A stretch of DNA of 32,746 bases, from the NCBI GenBank assembly GCA_000151295.1, contig GG745333.1, forward strand, positions 715,114 through 747,859. Direction: 5' to 3'. The notes beneath the pieces are model-generated. The model had not been told where the DNA came from. It saw nothing but the letters and a program-made list of their open reading frames with translations, and made no database searches. Below are positions 29,951 through 32,746 of this stretch, in pieces. Source of the DNA: Allomyces macrogynus ATCC 38327. Taxonomy: Eukaryota > Blastocladiomycota > Blastocladiomycetes > Blastocladiales > Blastocladiaceae. Each line of letters begins with the position of its first letter. Within the stretch, counting starts at the first letter, position 1. Made by a program: the position numbers and the translations under genes.

Positions 29951-32666
29951 ATGCTCGCCGGCCGCCGCACGTTCGCGGCCTGGATACCGCGGAGTGCAGC
30001 CCTTTTCTCCACCGCTCGCGCTCTCGATACGGTCATGTGGTCGCTTGTACCAGGTTCATGTTTGCGCGCCGGTATCCGCGCACGACGCGCCTTGTCCGGC
30101 ACGGCCGCTAACGGCGACCCGCTCTCTCTCCCATCGGGCGCCGACCATGCCGCCGGCGTGATTGCCGTTGATGTCATCGCTGATTCCGATTGCGCTGCTG
30201 GCCGTGGAAAAGAGGCCACGACCCAGGCAGCACCTATTGACCTGGATATGCTCGAGCCGTCAGATTTGTTGCCGTCAATGCCGTCGATTACTCTCCATAA
30301 CCTCGACTCGGGCGGCCCGCATGATCCTGCCGCCTGGCACCGCAACTTTGAAAAGAAGAAGCGCGCCGAGGCCAAACTCAAGCGACTACAAGCCGAGCGC
30401 ACGCTGCAGTCTCGATTGACACCTGGTCGCGTCGTGCCAGAATTGGCGCGTTCACGTCAACAAGGGCCAAGATGCGCCAAATTGGTCGAAATCGCGACGC
30501 GCCCATCCCTCGAGCTCTGTCCGGCCGCGAAGACCGCCCCTCGAAAATCACATTGCGTCTGATCCCGTCGCCTATTTCAGCTTCCCCTCTTGATGTCGCG
30601 TGGCATCGACGCTCTCTACCCGAGTGGGAGGGCTCGCGCGTGTCTTGGTCGCATTTCGCCGGGTGGCGGATCTGGCTCGATGGGGATCCGTGCGCAGTCG
30701 CGGAACACGTCCCGCCTCGGTTTGCTCTCAAGTGGTTCAACAGCTCGTTCGCGGTTGAGGTCGCTGCAGCGCTCGGCAAGCCGACCTACTTGCTCGATGT
30801 GGTCGACTTGTTTGGCGCCTTGTGGGCACAGTATGATAATGCGGGTGCGCTTGCGTTAATGTTCTCACCGCCCGGATCTTGCTGTCTCACGCTTTTGATC
30901 CCGCTCGACCAGACTTGCATCTGATGACCCCCGAGTTCTTTCTGCTCAATGGACGGCAGCAACACAGCGACCGGGCGCGTTTCCGACACAATCTCGAGAT
31001 CGTGCTCGCCGAATGGCTCCGCCAATTCGAGGCCGACGTGCTCGCCGTCCACGGTCCCGCAATGCTACTCGTGCACCACGCTGGCCTGTTCACGTCCGCG
31101 TGGCAGCGCCAACTCACGTACAAGGTCCTGCTGCAGCTCCTATCCCAGCTCGCGCAACGCCGTCCCGGGTTCGTGGTCCTCTTCAACGCGACGCAGCCAA
31201 GCCGCAAGTACGCGTACGACGGCCACCTTTTCTCCCGCGACATGCCCGCGACGACGCGGTCCGTGCTCCTACGCACACCCACCTACGACCAGCCGCACCC
31301 GCGCGCCGTGCCCGAATTCACGGCTGAAGTACAAACTGCGGCATTGAAGTGGTTCATGAGCGCGATTTGCATGCCACCGGAGTTAGCCCCCACGTTCTAC
31401 GAGGCGGTCGACCGGTACATTCGGCCGCACTTGGACGAGCCATGGGACGACGATGTTTGTATGGAGGTGCTCTACGACCCGCTCAGCGAGCAGTGCGACC
31501 GGCTCTGTTGGCCAATCGCGCTGTTCGAATCGGCGCTCTCACCAAAAGGGCGCGCGTGGCAGCGGTCGAGCGTGCACGCGGCTGTCCGACGCATCGCAGA
31601 GGATATTTTCGGGCCTGGTCCGCTGATATTGACGTCGGAGTCGTCAAAGTCGACGCGGAGGCTCACCGCCGGCGACTTCGCGTACGAGGTGGTCGCGCCG
31701 CGCGACGTCAAGGACGGGCTCGACGACGTGATTGGACACGTCGCAGCGAAAAGCGCACTGCACGCGCTAATCCAGTTGCCGATCCTGCACCGCGACCAGT
31801 TTGAGCGCGGCGTCCTTGCCAAAACTGGGTGCTCGGGCGTGCTCATGTACGGCCCGCCGGGTACGGGTAAGACAATGCTTGCGCGCGCAACGGCCAAGGA
31901 CGCGGGTGCGTGTTTTATTGCCGTAAACCCGTCGGACGTGAAGCGTGCGGCGCACGGGCAGACGGAGAAGTTCATCAAGGGTCTGTTTGAGACGGCGCGC
32001 GTGAATGCGCCGTGCGTCGTGTTCTTGGACGAGGTGGACGCGCTGTTCAGCAACCGCGACTTTGACTGGCAGGGGTACCGACGCGACCTGCTAAACGAGT
32101 TTTGTATGCAATGGGATGGGATCAAATCGACGCCGGGCGTGATTGTGGTTGGTACGACTAATCGCCCGTTTGATCTTGACGATGCGGTCCTGCGTCGGTT
32201 TTCGAGGCGCGTGCTCGTGGATATGCCGGCGCCCGACGAGCAACGCGCACAGCTCATGCGGCTCTTGGCCGACGAGACGCTCGACCCGTCCAACCTCGTC
32301 GACGACCTGTTGGTCCCACGGCTGCATGGATACTCAGGGTCCGACATCAAGAACGTGTGCGTGACTGCTGCCATGGAGGCGGTGCGCGAGCTCGTGGCTG
32401 CAGCCCAGTCTCGCACATCCAAGTCGGAGTTTCCGGTGGTCGATGTGGGTGCACAGGAACGGCGCGTGCTCCGGTGGAGACACTTTGTCAAGGCTTTGGA
32501 CGCGGTTCTGCCGAGTGTCGCCGACGAAATGGGGAGCGTGATCCGTTTGCGCGAGTTTGCGGCCGAAATGGATGGCCGTGCTGGCGGGCGGCCGTCGTTT
32601 GGGTTTGTGCCTGCGATGCGCGAGGACGATGCGCGGGATGGGGCCACCAATATGGTGACCGAGTAA
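29951..32666 (+). CDS. Mitochondrial AAA ATPase, tandem paralogue (copy B) with altered pore loop
   Basis: Copy B is a paralogue of the gene just upstream. The probable CDS is join(29951..30425,30515..30844,30913..32666), about 852 aa. The second intron (GTGCGC...CCAG, 68 nt) sits at exactly the same codon as copy A's intron (A|DLHLMTPEFF against V|DAAADEIGDVFF). The first junction is weak (GTCGCG...CGAG) and could instead be a frame error. The presequence MLAGRRTFAAWIPRSAALFS looks mitochondrial. The N-terminal region is shared but diverged (HFAGWRIWLDGDPCAV, PTYLLDVVDLFGALWAQ). The AAA core keeps GPPGTGKT (582-589), VVFLDEVDAL, and intact NRPFDLDDAVLRRFSRR. Pore loop 1, NQYVGESEK in copy A, is RAAHGQTEK here, so the aromatic Tyr is Ala615 and the GES signature is lost. 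It probably binds and hydrolyses ATP but may not thread substrate in the usual way. Confidence 0.87.
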
Positions 32667-32746
32667 GCCGAGTTGCGGAATAACAACTGCGAGCTGCCTT
32701 TTTATTCTTCATGAGATCGAGGAAAATTGAGCCGGGTTCGTGATGA
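32667..32746. other. 3' flank of AAA copy B
   Basis: The last 80 bp follow the copy B stop. TTTTTATTC (32699-32707) may be part of its 3' UTR. Nothing else is visible before the window ends. Confidence 0.4.

Overview
The window looks like nuclear DNA of a GC-rich, gene-dense fungus. The evidence is short spliceosomal introns (about 50-160 nt), compact intergenic spacers, and fungal-type versions of Sey1, Mvp1, Rrp12, Rpa12 and eIF2-alpha. The mixed gene complement (DNAJC9, a CaaX-tailed UBL3/MUB protein, C2 proteins) and high GC would suit an early-diverging zoosporic lineage such as Blastocladiomycota. That placement is inference, not read from a marker. One 100-N gap (21253-21352) shows it is a draft scaffold.

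Layout. 1-1017 (+) is the 3' end of a Pro/Ala-rich hypothetical gene. 1224-2473 (-) is the proteasome ATPase Rpt4. 3162-5580 (+) is a single-pass membrane protein with an extreme His-rich segment and a frame break. 5666-6397 (-) is a Mis14/Nsl1-like kinetochore protein. 6719-8622 (+) is an unrecognised coiled-coil gene. 8952-9555 (-) is UBL3. 10069-10814 (-) is a small C2-domain protein. 11283-12729 (-) is DNAJC9. 13169-13623 (-) is Pol I subunit Rpa12. 14003-16482 (+) is sorting nexin Mvp1/SNX8. 17000-19742 (+) is the ER-fusion GTPase Sey1. 20787-24833 (-) is Rrp12. 25344-26270 (-) is eIF2-alpha. 26903-29571 and 29951-32666 (+) are tandem paralogous AAA ATPases with probable mitochondrial presequences.

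The genes do not form one pathway. Several serve growth (Rpt4, Rpa12, Rrp12, eIF2-alpha), and three of those have simple-sequence repeats in their upstream regions. The introns I could resolve share a distinctive grammar: 5' GTNCG and a 3' splice site that is TAG in about 17-18 of 20-21 cases.

The most interesting region is the AAA pair. Both copies keep Walker A, Walker B and the Arg-finger region. The second copy has lost the pore-loop-1 aromatic residue, and the first carries two compensating single-base frame breaks. Both share a large N-terminal region that I do not recognise. Single-base frame breaks recur at about 3.7, 23.75, 29.04 and 29.09 kb. This points to residual assembly errors, though real lesions cannot be excluded for each.
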